Origin: SIG480 sp045539475
GTDB taxonomy: Bacteria > Bacillota > Clostridia > Oscillospirales > JAAYXM01
DNA length: 64,000 bases
Direction: 5' to 3'
NCBI GenBank assembly: GCA_045539475.1
Contig: JAZQFJ010000097.1
Coordinates: 1 to 64,000, forward strand
A program made the position numbers and the translations under genes. Below, piece after piece: positions 1-8,667 of this stretch (its first letter is position 1; the number at the start of each line of letters is the position of its first letter). Below the pieces are notes generated by a model. It ran no database searches and was not told the origin of the DNA. It was given only the letters and a program-made list of their open reading frames with translations.

Positions 1-161
1 ATAAGCGCATTTACGAAGATGAGGAACGGGAATACGGACAAAATAAAAAAATATGCAATCTGTCCGGCAGTATAGCTTATGTTATGTTTGCGGAAACGCG
101 AATAAAGCTCGCGTACAATCTTCCAAGGATTGGAAATATGCCTTTTCGGTTTGTTTAGCAT
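1..161 (-). CDS. YihY/BrkB family membrane protein, 5' part only
   Basis: Partial gene running off the left edge; 53 N-terminal residues are visible. The reading begins MLNKPKRHISNPW, followed by a basic stretch (ELYSRFRKHNISY) and AGQIAYFFILSVFPFLIF, which starts the first membrane helix. The combination of a short basic N-terminus and an 'AxQIAYFFILSxFPFLIF' segment is typical of the YihY/BrkB (old 'ribonuclease BN') family of integral inner-membrane proteins of unclear function. I chose the ATG at 161 because the GAGGTG-type ribosome site (168-175) is 8 nt from it; the ATG at 167 would be almost on top of that site. It is divergent from recJ. Family call fairly good, function unknown. Confidence 0.65.
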   Translation of the reverse strand, partial: MLNKPKRHISNPWKIVRELYSRFRKHNISYTAGQIAYFFILSVFPFLIFVNAL

Positions 162-221
162 ATGCATCTCACCTCATTTTTTATTATACCATAAGTGCGA
201 GCAAAATGGCATTTTAAAACG

Positions 222-279
222 GTATAATAACTGCTTATGCAGTTATTATACACCATATGCTTTGGTTTGAAAAGCATAT
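222..279. repeat. two adjacent perfect stem-loops upstream of recJ
   Basis: The first stem is GTATAATAACTGC (222-234) with its exact complement at 239-251 and a 4-nt loop. The second is ATATGCTTT (255-263) with its complement at 271-279 and a 7-nt loop. Neither is followed by a clear T-run, so they are not obvious terminators. They lie between the divergent yihY-like gene and the recJ promoter. Role unknown. Confidence 0.55.
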
Positions 280-324
280 AATGCGTGTTAATTGTAAAAT
301 GTTCTTATATGCAAATACTTTATA

Positions 325-353
325 TTGTATTTTCTGATTAATTTTGTTATAAT
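325..353 (+). promoter_or_regulatory. sigma-A type promoter of recJ operon
   Basis: TTGTAT (325-330), a 17-nt spacer and a perfect TATAAT (348-353), placed 33 nt before the recJ start codon. Likely drives recJ-rel-dtd and following genes. Confidence 0.6.
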
Positions 354-385
354 ATATAGCATAAAGAATAAAGGAAAACAATGAT

Positions 386-2425
386 ATGAAAAATACCAAA
401 TGGATAACGGGAAAATATGACGAAGCCACGGTTGCGCTTCTTGAAGAAGCTCTCGGCGTTTCGTCACTTACGGCAAAGCTTCTTTCCGTGAGAGGAGTAA
501 CTACACCTGATGCGGCTGTTGCTTTTACGAAAAAGGATATTGAGGAATTATACGACCCCTTTCTTATGTGTGATATGCAAAAGGCGGTTGACAGGATAGG
601 CTCGGCGATTGCCGGCAATGAAAAAATCGCCGTTTACGGTGATTATGACGCGGACGGCGTTACGTCTACATACATACTTGTACATTTTCTTCGGTCTCTC
701 GGCGCAGATGTAACCTACCACATTCCGGACAGGTTTGAGGAGGGCTACGGCGTATCGCGCGGCGCGCTTGAAATGCTTGCGGAAAAGGGGGTCACTCTCG
801 TTATAACGGTCGACACCGGAATAACCGCAATTGAAGAGTCTGCATATGCAGCAGAGCTTGGCCTTGACCTTGTTATAACAGATCATCACAAGTGCGCGGA
901 AGAACTGCCGAAAGCGTGTGCAATTGTAAATCCCAATCGTGAGGACTGCACATATCCGTTCAAAACTCTTGCCGGAGTGGGCGTTGCGTTCAAGCTTATT
1001 TCGGCGATGAGCGGCGGGGTGCGGGAAATCACTGAAAAATACCTTCCGTATGTATGTATAGGTACGGTTGCGGATGTTATGCCGATTATAGATGAAAACA
1101 GAATCATTGTTTCAAACGGTCTTAAGCTCATTGATGAGCGGCGCGAAGCGGGAATTTCCGCGCTTCTGGATGAGGCAGGGACAAAAAAGGATGAGCCGCT
1201 TACAGCAGGCGCAATAGGATTTCTTGTTGGACCGAGAATGAATGCCGCCGGGCGTATGGGAAGCGCAGAGCTTGCGCTTGAGCTGCTGTTTGCAGAAGGT
1301 GAAGAGGCGATGTCTTTGGCGGCGCAGCTTGGAGAAAAGAACCGCGAGCGGCAGAAGTGTGAAAGCGATATCGTAAAAGAAGCGCTTGCGGTAATGGAAA
1401 AGAATCCGGAGTATAACAGCGGAAGCGCCATTGTTCTCTCCGGAGAAAACTGGCACCACGGAGTTCTCGGAATTGTGGCATCAAGAATTTGTAATATGTT
1501 CGGCAAGCCGACAATTCTTATTTCGGAAGAGGATGGACAGTGCCGCGGCTCGGGGCGCAGTGTAGAGGGAGTAAGCCTTCATTCCGCTCTCGGAAGATGC
1601 TCGCATCTTCTTGAAAAATTCGGTGGGCATGACCTTGCCGCAGGAGTGGTGGTAAGGCGCGAGAATATAGAAGAATTTCGCCGGCTTTTAAACGAAGAGC
1701 TGCATGAAGAAATGCGCGAGTATGTTCCGGTGCTCAATATTGATTTTGAAGCAAATGCAAAGGAGCTTACTCTTTCCCAGCTTCACGGGCTTCGGGTCAT
1801 GGAACCGTATGGGAAAGATAATGAAGCACCGAAGCTGCGCCTGAATAAATGCAGAATAACCCGTATTGTGCCGATAGGGAATAACCGCCACACAAAGCTT
1901 ACGGTTGAGTGTGCGGGAAAGTTCCAGTGCGTGTTTTTCGGACGTCGTGCAGAGGAGCTTCCGGTTTCTGAGGGCGATATGGCAGATATCGTGTTCACGC
2001 CGGAGATAAACAATTTCATCGGTGAAAGCGTTCAGCTTCACGTAAAGGATTTAAGACCTGTCCAGGCGGATATTTCAGAGTTTGAGCTTGCGTTTGAATG
2101 TTTGAGAGCAGCAGAAGAGGGCAGAAAGAAAGCTGAGGGCGAGGTAAGCTATGAGGAGCTTGGCAAAATATGGAGAATGATAACCCGTGCGGACTTTGTT
2201 ACCGATGCGCCTTTGCTTGCGGTAAAGCGCCACGCTTTTGCCGTAACGCGGACCATAACGCTTCCGAAGCTGCTTGTTGCCATGCAGATATTCTCAGAGG
2301 TTGACCTGATGAGCTATGAAATCAGCAATTACAGGGTACGTATAAAAATAGCAGAGCATAATAATAAAGTAGACCTTAATGATTCAAAGACTTATAAACT
2401 ATTTAAAAGTTGTGGGAGTAGATGA
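386..2425 (+). CDS. recJ: single-stranded-DNA-specific exonuclease RecJ
   Basis: RecJ is a 5'-3' single-strand DNA exonuclease of recombination and mismatch repair in the cytoplasm. The 679-residue protein has the DHH phosphoesterase signature: GDYDADGVTS near residue 85-95, an ITVDTG motif and VITDHH near residue 165 as metal ligands. The DHHA1 region follows (WHHGVLGIVASR near 355, GSGRS near 390, EKFGGHDLAAG near 415), then an OB-fold region and a C-terminal extension of roughly 120 residues common in clostridial RecJ. AAAGGA lies 11 nt before the ATG. The gene heads a tight run: rel begins 6 nt after the stop. Length is normal for Firmicutes RecJ and no defect is seen. Confidence 0.95.
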   Translation: MKNTKWITGKYDEATVALLEEALGVSSLTAKLLSVRGVTTPDAAVAFTKKDIEELYDPFLMCDMQKAVDRIGSAIAGNEKIAVYGDYDADGVTSTYILVHFLRSLGADVTYHIPDRFEEGYGVSRGALEMLAEKGVTLVITVDTGITAIEESAYAAELGLDLVITDHHKCAEELPKACAIVNPNREDCTYPFKTLAGVGVAFKLISAMSGGVREITEKYLPYVCIGTVADVMPIIDENRIIVSNGLKLIDERREAGISALLDEAGTKKDEPLTAGAIGFLVGPRMNAAGRMGSAELALELLFAEGEEAMSLAAQLGEKNRERQKCESDIVKEALAVMEKNPEYNSGSAIVLSGENWHHGVLGIVASRICNMFGKPTILISEEDGQCRGSGRSVEGVSLHSALGRCSHLLEKFGGHDLAAGVVVRRENIEEFRRLLNEELHEEMREYVPVLNIDFEANAKELTLSQLHGLRVMEPYGKDNEAPKLRLNKCRITRIVPIGNNRHTKLTVECAGKFQCVFFGRRAEELPVSEGDMADIVFTPEINNFIGESVQLHVKDLRPVQADISEFELAFECLRAAEEGRKKAEGEVSYEELGKIWRMITRADFVTDAPLLAVKRHAFAVTRTITLPKLLVAMQIFSEVDLMSYEISNYRVRIKIAEHNNKVDLNDSKTYKLFKSCGSR

Positions 2426-2431
2426 TATCTT

Positions 2432-4609
2432 ATGATGCCCGAAGGAAAATATCATGAACTGATAAGTAAAATAAAGGGATATATGCCCCATGCGGATGAG
2501 CAGAGGATTCACGATGCATACGACCTTGCCACCGCGGCACACGAGGGGCAGAAAAGACGCGACGGCAGTGATTATGTAACTCATCCGATTGCCGTGGCGG
2601 AAATCGTTGCGGATATGGAGCTTGACACCGATTCCGTTGTATCTGCGCTTCTCCATGACTGTATTGAGGACACAGACTTCGGATATGACAAAATCAAATC
2701 GAAATTCGGCAAAGAGGTTGCGGATATCGTAGAGGGTGTATCAAAGCTTACCCGTATGCCATATACCAGTAAGGAAGAAGCCCAGATAGAGAACCTTCGC
2801 AAGATGTTTCTTTATATGGGTAAGGATATCCGCGTTATCCTTATAAAAATTGCAGACCGACTTCACAATATGCGAACCATTGAGTTTCATAAGCCGGATA
2901 AACAGCGCGAAAAGGCTTTGGAAACGATGGAGGTATATGCTCCTCTCGCTCATCGTCTCGGTATGCAGAAGGTGAAGTGGGAGCTTGAAGACCGCTCTCT
3001 GCGCTGTCTTGACCCTGTGGGATACAGCGAGATTACGGAAGAGCTTGAGAAGCGAAGCGAGGAGCGCGACGAGTTTTTAAGCCACATAAAGGAGAGCCTT
3101 GTATCAAGGCTTGATGAAGCAGGAATATCCGCTACCCTGCAGAGCAGAGTTAAGCATATTTACAGCATTTACAGAAAAATGTACACCCAGCACAAAACGA
3201 TTGATGAGGTTTACGATCTTTATGCGATGCGCGTAATCGTAGAGACCGTTGCTGACTGTTACAACGTGCTCGGGTTCATTCACGATATGTACCACCCTGT
3301 ACCGGGACGCTTCAAGGATTATATAAGCACGCCGAAACCGAATATGTATCAGTCGCTCCATACCACGGTTATCGGGCGCGAGGGTATTCCGTTTGAGGTG
3401 CAGATTCGCACGCGTGATATGCACCAGACGGCGGAGTACGGCATCGCCGCGCACTGGAAATACAAATCCGGTGTCGGCAAGACAAATCTTGAGGAGAAGC
3501 TTGCGTGGGTGCGCCAGCTTCTTGAAAATCAGGAGGTTGAGGATGAAGATTTTGTCTCATCGCTCAAAACCGATATGTTCAGCGATGAGGTATATGTCTT
3601 TACGCCGAACGGCGACGTTATAAGCCTCCCGGCCGGTTCAACGCCGATAGATTTTGCGTATTCCATCCATTCCGCTGTCGGAAACAGAATGGTTGGTGCA
3701 AAGGTCAATAACCGTATGGTTCAGCTTGATTATAAGCTCCAGAACGGTGAAATTGTAGAGGTTCTTACATCAAATGCAGGCAAGGGACCAAGCCGCGACT
3801 GGATTAAAATTGTAAAAACAGGTGAAGCGCGTAATAAAATAAAGCAGTGGTTCAAGAAAGAGTGCCGTGAAGAAAACATTCTCCGCGGACGCACGGAGCT
3901 TGAACGGGAGCTTCGCCGCGAAGAAATTAATTTTGCGGACGAAGAGGTTGTCGCTGCAATTGCGACCGTTTCGGGCAGAATGTCATTCTCAAAGGTTGAT
4001 GAGCTTTTTGCGAGCATCGGATACGGAGGAACGAAGATTTCCCGCGTTGTAAACCGTGTTAAGTCAGAGCTTGCGAGAAATGCGCCGCCACCGGAGAATG
4101 CGGATGAAGCGGTAAGAGAGAAGATTGCGGCATCTCCGAAGCCGAAAACTTCAAATTCCGGCGTTATTGTTCCGGGAGTTGAAAATTGCCTTGTAAAGTT
4201 TGCGCGCTGTTGTACGCCGATTCCGGGTGACAGCATTATCGGCTTTATAACGCGCGGATACGGTGTTTCCGTTCACCGTTCTGACTGTCAGAACGTTGTT
4301 AACGCAATGAGGGATGCAAACGACTTAACGCGCTGGATTGCGGTTTCGTGGGCAGATGATATCAAGGATAAGTTCCAGACCTCTCTGCAGATATCTGCAA
4401 AAGACCGCAACGGCCTTGTTATGGATATTGCGGCGGTTTTGAACAACATAAAAATTCCTGTGCATCAGCTTGATGCACGCCGTCTTGGTGACGGATATGC
4501 AGTTATCAATATAGTAATGAACACCAACGGCAAAGAACAGCTTGAATTTGTGATGAACAAGCTTCATAGCGTAACAGGCGTGATAGATGTAAAGCGTTCG
4601 ATAAGCTAA
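2432..4609 (+). CDS. rel: bifunctional (p)ppGpp synthetase/hydrolase Rel
   Basis: Makes and degrades (p)ppGpp in the stringent response. Domain order in 725 residues: HD hydrolase (HPIAVAEIVA and LLHDCIEDTD near residues 50-80), RelA/SpoT synthetase (DLYAMRVIVE, PGRFKDYISTPKPNMYQSLH near 250-310), TGS (VYVFTPNGDVISLPAG near 385-400), a zinc-finger/helical region (KFARCCTPIPGD) and a C-terminal ACT domain. Both the hydrolase HD pair and the synthetase core are present, so it should be bifunctional like other single Firmicutes Rel proteins. Two tandem ATGs (2432, 2435) leave the start ambiguous by one codon. Follows recJ by 6 nt and precedes dtd, a conserved order in Clostridia. Confidence 0.95.
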   Translation: MMPEGKYHELISKIKGYMPHADEQRIHDAYDLATAAHEGQKRRDGSDYVTHPIAVAEIVADMELDTDSVVSALLHDCIEDTDFGYDKIKSKFGKEVADIVEGVSKLTRMPYTSKEEAQIENLRKMFLYMGKDIRVILIKIADRLHNMRTIEFHKPDKQREKALETMEVYAPLAHRLGMQKVKWELEDRSLRCLDPVGYSEITEELEKRSEERDEFLSHIKESLVSRLDEAGISATLQSRVKHIYSIYRKMYTQHKTIDEVYDLYAMRVIVETVADCYNVLGFIHDMYHPVPGRFKDYISTPKPNMYQSLHTTVIGREGIPFEVQIRTRDMHQTAEYGIAAHWKYKSGVGKTNLEEKLAWVRQLLENQEVEDEDFVSSLKTDMFSDEVYVFTPNGDVISLPAGSTPIDFAYSIHSAVGNRMVGAKVNNRMVQLDYKLQNGEIVEVLTSNAGKGPSRDWIKIVKTGEARNKIKQWFKKECREENILRGRTELERELRREEINFADEEVVAAIATVSGRMSFSKVDELFASIGYGGTKISRVVNRVKSELARNAPPPENADEAVREKIAASPKPKTSNSGVIVPGVENCLVKFARCCTPIPGDSIIGFITRGYGVSVHRSDCQNVVNAMRDANDLTRWIAVSWADDIKDKFQTSLQISAKDRNGLVMDIAAVLNNIKIPVHQLDARRLGDGYAVINIVMNTNGKEQLEFVMNKLHSVTGVIDVKRSIS

Positions 4610-4645
4610 GTCGGGAAAAGACAAACTTTCGAGGAGGAAAAGAAA

Positions 4646-5113
4646 GTGAGAGCAGTAATTACACGCGTGAAATCGGCAGAGGTAAAGATAGACGGAAGAA
4701 CTCATTCAAAAATAGCAAACGGGCTTCTTATTCTTCTCGGTGTATCAACCTCCGATTCTACGGCGGATGCAGAGTATCTTGCAAAAAAGATATCACAGAT
4801 GCGTATATTTGAGGATTCCGAGGAAAAACTCAATCTCTCATGCTCGCAGGTAAACGGATCAATGATGGTCGTGTCAAACTTCACGTTGTATGCAAATACT
4901 CAGAAGGGAAACCGTCCGAGCTTTGTCAATGCAGCGCGTCCGGAGCTTGCGCGTCCGCTTTATGAGTATTTCGTTGCTCTGCTTCGCGATGCGGGGTATA
5001 AGACGGAAACAGGTGTGTTTGGTGCGTATATGGAGCTTGAATCAGTGAATGACGGACCGGTTACCGTGGTAATGGATACAGAGGATGTGTTCGGAAAGGT
5101 TGAGAAGAAATGA
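4646..5113 (+). CDS. dtd: D-aminoacyl-tRNA deacylase
   Basis: Hydrolyses D-aminoacyl-tRNAs and mischarged Gly-tRNA(Ala), keeping D-amino acids out of translation. The 155-residue protein begins MRAVITRV, has the substrate-gating motif region NFTLYANTQKGNRPSF near residue 78 (in place of the usual SQFTL) and the C-terminal NDGPVTVVMDT stretch containing the GP motif. Start is GTG at 4646, preceded by GAGGAGG 9 nt upstream. Its stop overlaps the next start by 4 nt (ATGA), so it is translationally coupled to the MBL-fold hydrolase. Confidence 0.93.
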   Translation: MRAVITRVKSAEVKIDGRTHSKIANGLLILLGVSTSDSTADAEYLAKKISQMRIFEDSEEKLNLSCSQVNGSMMVVSNFTLYANTQKGNRPSFVNAARPELARPLYEYFVALLRDAGYKTETGVFGAYMELESVNDGPVTVVMDTEDVFGKVEKK

Positions 5114-5739
5114 ACATAAAAACAATCCCTGTCGGATATCTCGGCACAAACTGTTATCTTGTGCACGACGGGCACGATGCGGTGGTTATTGACCCGGGAG
5201 AGGATGCGGAAAAAATTCTTGCCGCGGCAGATGAAGCCGGAGTAGAGATAAAATGTATTTTTCTTACCCACGCGCATTTTGACCACGTGCTTGCCGTTTC
5301 GGATATACAGAAGAAGACCGGGGCTGTGCTTGTGGCAAATACCGGAGAAAAGCAAAGATTGTGTGACGCACGCCTTTCCGGCGGCGGAGCTTTTGGTGAG
5401 CAGAAGTTTATCCCGCTTTATGCGGATGTGGAAATAGATGAGCGCGGTGCACTTGATGTCGGGAAAATGCGTTTTGAATTTATCAGAACCCCGGGACACA
5501 CTGAAGGCAGTATGTGCATAATATGTGATAATGTTATGTTCTCCGGTGACACGCTCTTTGCCGGAACCTGCGGAAGATGCGATCTTCCCGGAGGAGATTA
5601 TGAAGAAATGCTCACTTCCCTGAAGCTGCTTTACGAGCTTCCGGGGGATATGCGTGTACTTCCCGGACATGAAAGAGAAACAATGCTCTCACACGAGCGT
5701 GTGTATAATCCCTATATGGCAGAGGCGATGAGACGTTGA
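5110..5739 (+). CDS. MBL-fold metallohydrolase (glyoxalase II-like)
   Basis: A 209-residue metallo-beta-lactamase-fold hydrolase. The metal site is clear: THAHFDH near residue 58 (HxHxDH), the GHTEGS histidine near 132, SGDTLF near 152 and a final GHE near 190. It lacks the C-terminal domain of true glyoxalase II and matches the short YcbL/hydroxyacylglutathione-hydrolase-like group often found after dtd in Clostridia. The natural substrate is not known. It overlaps dtd by 4 nt upstream and hemZ by 4 nt downstream, so it belongs to the same transcript. Confidence 0.88.
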   Translation: MNIKTIPVGYLGTNCYLVHDGHDAVVIDPGEDAEKILAAADEAGVEIKCIFLTHAHFDHVLAVSDIQKKTGAVLVANTGEKQRLCDARLSGGGAFGEQKFIPLYADVEIDERGALDVGKMRFEFIRTPGHTEGSMCIICDNVMFSGDTLFAGTCGRCDLPGGDYEEMLTSLKLLYELPGDMRVLPGHERETMLSHERVYNPYMAEAMRR

Positions 5740-7208
5740 AGGTATATTTAGACGGGCATGATTTTGAGTTTGCCGTGCAACAGATATATATGTGTATGTT
5801 TCCGAACTCCCATGCAGAATTTGCGGACGTGTGCCCGTGTTGCGGTGATTTCATTAAATCGTCGCTATCAATTCTTGAAAATACGGCATTTTCCGAAACA
5901 CAGATACGCATCGGAGAAAAGAAGAGTGTAGGAAAAGCGGAGTTTTCTCTTGAAGAAGAGCATGATGCGGAAGAGATAAAGCGAATAAAGAAGCGCGCCA
6001 TTAAGACCTCGTTTTACAGGGCGAGTCTTGCTTTCCTTCCAAAAGCGCCTGTGTGGGGTGCGCTTACGGGCGTACGCCCGTCAAAGGTTGCGGCAAAGTA
6101 TATAAATCTCGGAAAATCCGTTCCGGAAACGGCAGAGCTTATGCGGGAGGATTATTTTGTATCAAATGACCGTGCGCTTCTTGCGGCAAAGTGTGCCGCG
6201 CGTGCGGAACGGATGGCAGAAAACACCGGAAAGAGAGATATGTCGCTCTATGCGGGAATACCGTTTTGTGCATCACGGTGCAGATACTGTTCATTTGTAA
6301 GTCATTCCATAGAAAAAGCAAAGCATCTTGTGTTGCCGTATCTCGGAATGTTGAAAAAGGAACTGGATGGGATTTCCGGGGCTTGCAGAGAAGCAGAACT
6401 GAATCTCCGTTCAATATATATCGGCGGAGGAACGCCGACTGCACTTTCAAATGAAGAGCTTTCTTTTGTTCTTGATTGTATATCCCAAAATTTTGATATA
6501 AGAAATATTGATGAATATACCGTAGAGGGCGGACGGCCGGACACACTCAGTATTGAAAAAATACGGACGATTGCGGCATCCGGTGCAACGCGAATAAGTG
6601 TGAATCCTCAGACGATGAATGACGGTATTCTCAGGCAAATGGACAGACGGCATACAGCCGCAGATGTAGTGCGGGCAATTTCGGATGTCAGGCGCGTGGG
6701 CGGCCTTGCGATAAACACAGACCTTATTGCAGGACTTCCGAATGACAGCTTTGAAAGCTTTAAACTTTCTGTTGACTCACTTATTGCACTCCGGCCGGAG
6801 AACATAACCGTTCATACGCTTGCGGTAAAAAAAGGCTCAGAGCTGCATCGTGAAAACTATATGTTGCCCGATGGTGACGAAACTGCGCGGATGGTGGAGT
6901 ATGCAATGCAGGCGCTGGGAGATGCAGGTTACAATCCGTATTATCTGTACCGTCAGAAATATATGTCCGGAAATCTCGAAAACGTCGGATATTCCTTGCC
7001 GGGATATGAGAGTGATTACAATAATTATATAATGGATGAGCTCCATACAATTATTTCTGCGGGAGCGGGCGGAGTGACAAAGCTTATCGACCGCGAAAAC
7101 GCAAGGGTTGAGAGAATATTTAATCCCAAATACCCATATGAATACAATAATGCAGACGAAAAAATTGCCGCAACAAGGCAAAGAATAATTGAATTCTTTA
7201 ATGAATAG
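5736..7208 (+). CDS. hemZ: radical SAM protein HemZ (coproporphyrinogen dehydrogenase-like)
   Basis: Oxygen-independent coproporphyrinogen III oxidase-like radical SAM protein, 490 residues. An N-terminal region of about 160 residues, found in HemZ but not HemN, precedes YAGIPFCASRCRYCSF, where C-x3-C-x2-C binds the [4Fe-4S] cluster. Further marks are YIGGGTPTAL (SAM binding) and the HemZ-like VEGGRPDT near residue 268. Start is TTG at 5736, overlapping the MBL stop (TTGA). No dedicated heme biosynthesis genes lie nearby, so the real substrate here may not be coproporphyrinogen; the name reflects the family. Confidence 0.88.
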   Translation: MKVYLDGHDFEFAVQQIYMCMFPNSHAEFADVCPCCGDFIKSSLSILENTAFSETQIRIGEKKSVGKAEFSLEEEHDAEEIKRIKKRAIKTSFYRASLAFLPKAPVWGALTGVRPSKVAAKYINLGKSVPETAELMREDYFVSNDRALLAAKCAARAERMAENTGKRDMSLYAGIPFCASRCRYCSFVSHSIEKAKHLVLPYLGMLKKELDGISGACREAELNLRSIYIGGGTPTALSNEELSFVLDCISQNFDIRNIDEYTVEGGRPDTLSIEKIRTIAASGATRISVNPQTMNDGILRQMDRRHTAADVVRAISDVRRVGGLAINTDLIAGLPNDSFESFKLSVDSLIALRPENITVHTLAVKKGSELHRENYMLPDGDETARMVEYAMQALGDAGYNPYYLYRQKYMSGNLENVGYSLPGYESDYNNYIMDELHTIISAGAGGVTKLIDRENARVERIFNPKYPYEYNNADEKIAATRQRIIEFFNE

Positions 7209-7221
7209 GAGGTGCGTGAGG

Positions 7222-8157
7222 GTGGCACTTGATGTGAGAGAGATAAACGCGAGAATAAAAAGCGATCCGGTAGCTTTCGTTTCGGAATGTGAGGAAAGCT
7301 ACGGTAAAAACGTAAAAGCGGCGGCTAAAAAGATTGCCGATAAGGTTTCGGACAATTGCGTTGTTCTTCTTTCGGGGCCGTCAGGTTCAGGAAAGACCAC
7401 TACCGCAATGAAGCTTGAGCGGGAACTTGAGTCACTTGGTGTAGGCACTGCGCTGATATCGCTGGATGATTATTTCAGGACGGTAAAGGCTGAGACGGCA
7501 CCGCGGGATGAAAAAGGGGATATTGACTATGAATCGCCGCTGTGCCTTGATCTTCCTCTTCTGAATGACCACATAAAGAATATAATAGCGGGACACGAAA
7601 TCCTTGTTCCGAAGTTTGATTTTGCAAATCAGTGCCGCGCGGAAGTGGCGGTACCGCTTAGCCTTAAAAAGAACGAGGTTGTAATTTTTGAGGGCATCCA
7701 CGCGCTTAACGACGCCATAACCGGTGCGGCGGGAGAGCATGGGCTTAAGCTTTATATCTCTGCAAGAAGCAACTTTATGAAGGATGGAAGTGTTTTTTAT
7801 AAAGGAACGTGGACTCGCTTAACCCGAAGAATTGTCCGGGACGACCTTTTCCGCGGTGCAAACTCTGATTTCACGCTTTCTATATGGGACGGAATTCGCC
7901 GCGGTGAAAAAATGTATATCTCTCCGTTCAAGGACAGAGCAGATGTCATCATTAATTCCACGCACGACTATGAAATAACGGTGCTAAAAAAACACTTGCA
8001 AAAAGCAGTAAAATCAGTACCTGCGGGTATTGCAAGATATGATGAGGTAATGCGTATGCTTGATAATCTGAACGGATTTGATGATCTTGATGATAAGTTT
8101 GTGCCAGGAGACTCACTTCTGCGCGAATTTATCGGCGGAGGAAGCTTTGAGTATTGA
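7222..8157 (+). CDS. nucleoside (uridine kinase-like) kinase
   Basis: P-loop kinase of the uridine kinase/phosphoribulokinase family, 311 residues from the chosen start. Walker A is GPSGSGKTTTAMKL near residue 60; LISLDDYF near 90 carries the catalytic Asp pair region; VIFEGIHALND near 155 is the Walker B-like segment. The family phosphorylates uridine/cytidine or related nucleosides. An upstream ATG at 7189 is open in frame but lies inside hemZ; AGGAGG (7207-7212) sits 9 nt before GTG 7222, so that GTG is preferred. It follows hemZ by 13 nt. Confidence 0.82.
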   Translation: MALDVREINARIKSDPVAFVSECEESYGKNVKAAAKKIADKVSDNCVVLLSGPSGSGKTTTAMKLERELESLGVGTALISLDDYFRTVKAETAPRDEKGDIDYESPLCLDLPLLNDHIKNIIAGHEILVPKFDFANQCRAEVAVPLSLKKNEVVIFEGIHALNDAITGAAGEHGLKLYISARSNFMKDGSVFYKGTWTRLTRRIVRDDLFRGANSDFTLSIWDGIRRGEKMYISPFKDRADVIINSTHDYEITVLKKHLQKAVKSVPAGIARYDEVMRMLDNLNGFDDLDDKFVPGDSLLREFIGGGSFEY

Positions 8158-8182
8158 TTTTAGGCGCAAACGGTAGTATACT
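8154..8182 (+). promoter_or_regulatory. promoter of zinc-ribbon protein gene
   Basis: TTGATT (8154-8159), 17-nt spacer, TATACT (8177-8182). It overlaps the stop of the nucleoside kinase gene and is 34 nt before the next ATG. A GGGGAGG ribosome site follows. Confidence 0.55.
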
Positions 8183-8215
8183 GAGAATATAAATAAATTT
8201 TGGGGAGGTTATCTT

Positions 8216-8611
8216 ATGAACGAGAAAATGAAAGCTATATGGGAGAAAATATGTGCAGGGGCATCTCGCGCCGGAGAGTTTGCAACAAAAACTGCGGAAA
8301 ATGCCGGCGAAAAAGCGAAAGATGTTGTAAATTCTTCAAAAATAAATCTCAAGATTTTTGATCTCACAACTGATATTGACATTCTTTACAAAGAAGTGGG
8401 CAAGCTCATCTATGCAGCGCATACAAATGAGGAGTCCTCGACAGAAGAGCTTGAGGCGCGTCTGCTTGCGATTGATGAGAAAATGCGCGAGATTGAGGAT
8501 CTTAAGGCTTGCCTTGAGAACCGCAAGAGCGAAAAAGAATGTGAAGCCTGCGGGAAAAAGAATGAGCCTGACAGCGTGTATTGCTCCAATTGCGGCGAAA
8601 AGCTTGATTAA
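8216..8611 (+). CDS. small zinc-ribbon protein, function unknown
   Basis: 131 residues. The first 35 are amphipathic and Ala/Gly/Lys rich, the middle is strongly helical (a DIDILYKEVGKLIYAAH segment, then Glu-rich coiled-coil-like sequence), and the C-terminus is a zinc ribbon with CEACGKKNEPDSVYCSNCG, i.e. CxxC-(11)-CxxC. This layout is common in uncharacterised clostridial proteins annotated only as zinc-ribbon containing. A GGGGAGG site precedes the ATG. It has its own promoter and stands between the kinase and the amidohydrolase without obvious functional link. Confidence 0.7.
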   Translation: MNEKMKAIWEKICAGASRAGEFATKTAENAGEKAKDVVNSSKINLKIFDLTTDIDILYKEVGKLIYAAHTNEESSTEELEARLLAIDEKMREIEDLKACLENRKSEKECEACGKKNEPDSVYCSNCGEKLD

Positions 8612-8667
8612 TCTTATGCGGCGGTGTGCAACAGCACACCGCTATGTGAATGACAGAGGAAAATATT

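Noticed and set aside
4960..5670. 236-residue minus-strand frame across dtd and the MBL gene
   Set aside because: Antisense to two well-recognised genes and without protein-like features.
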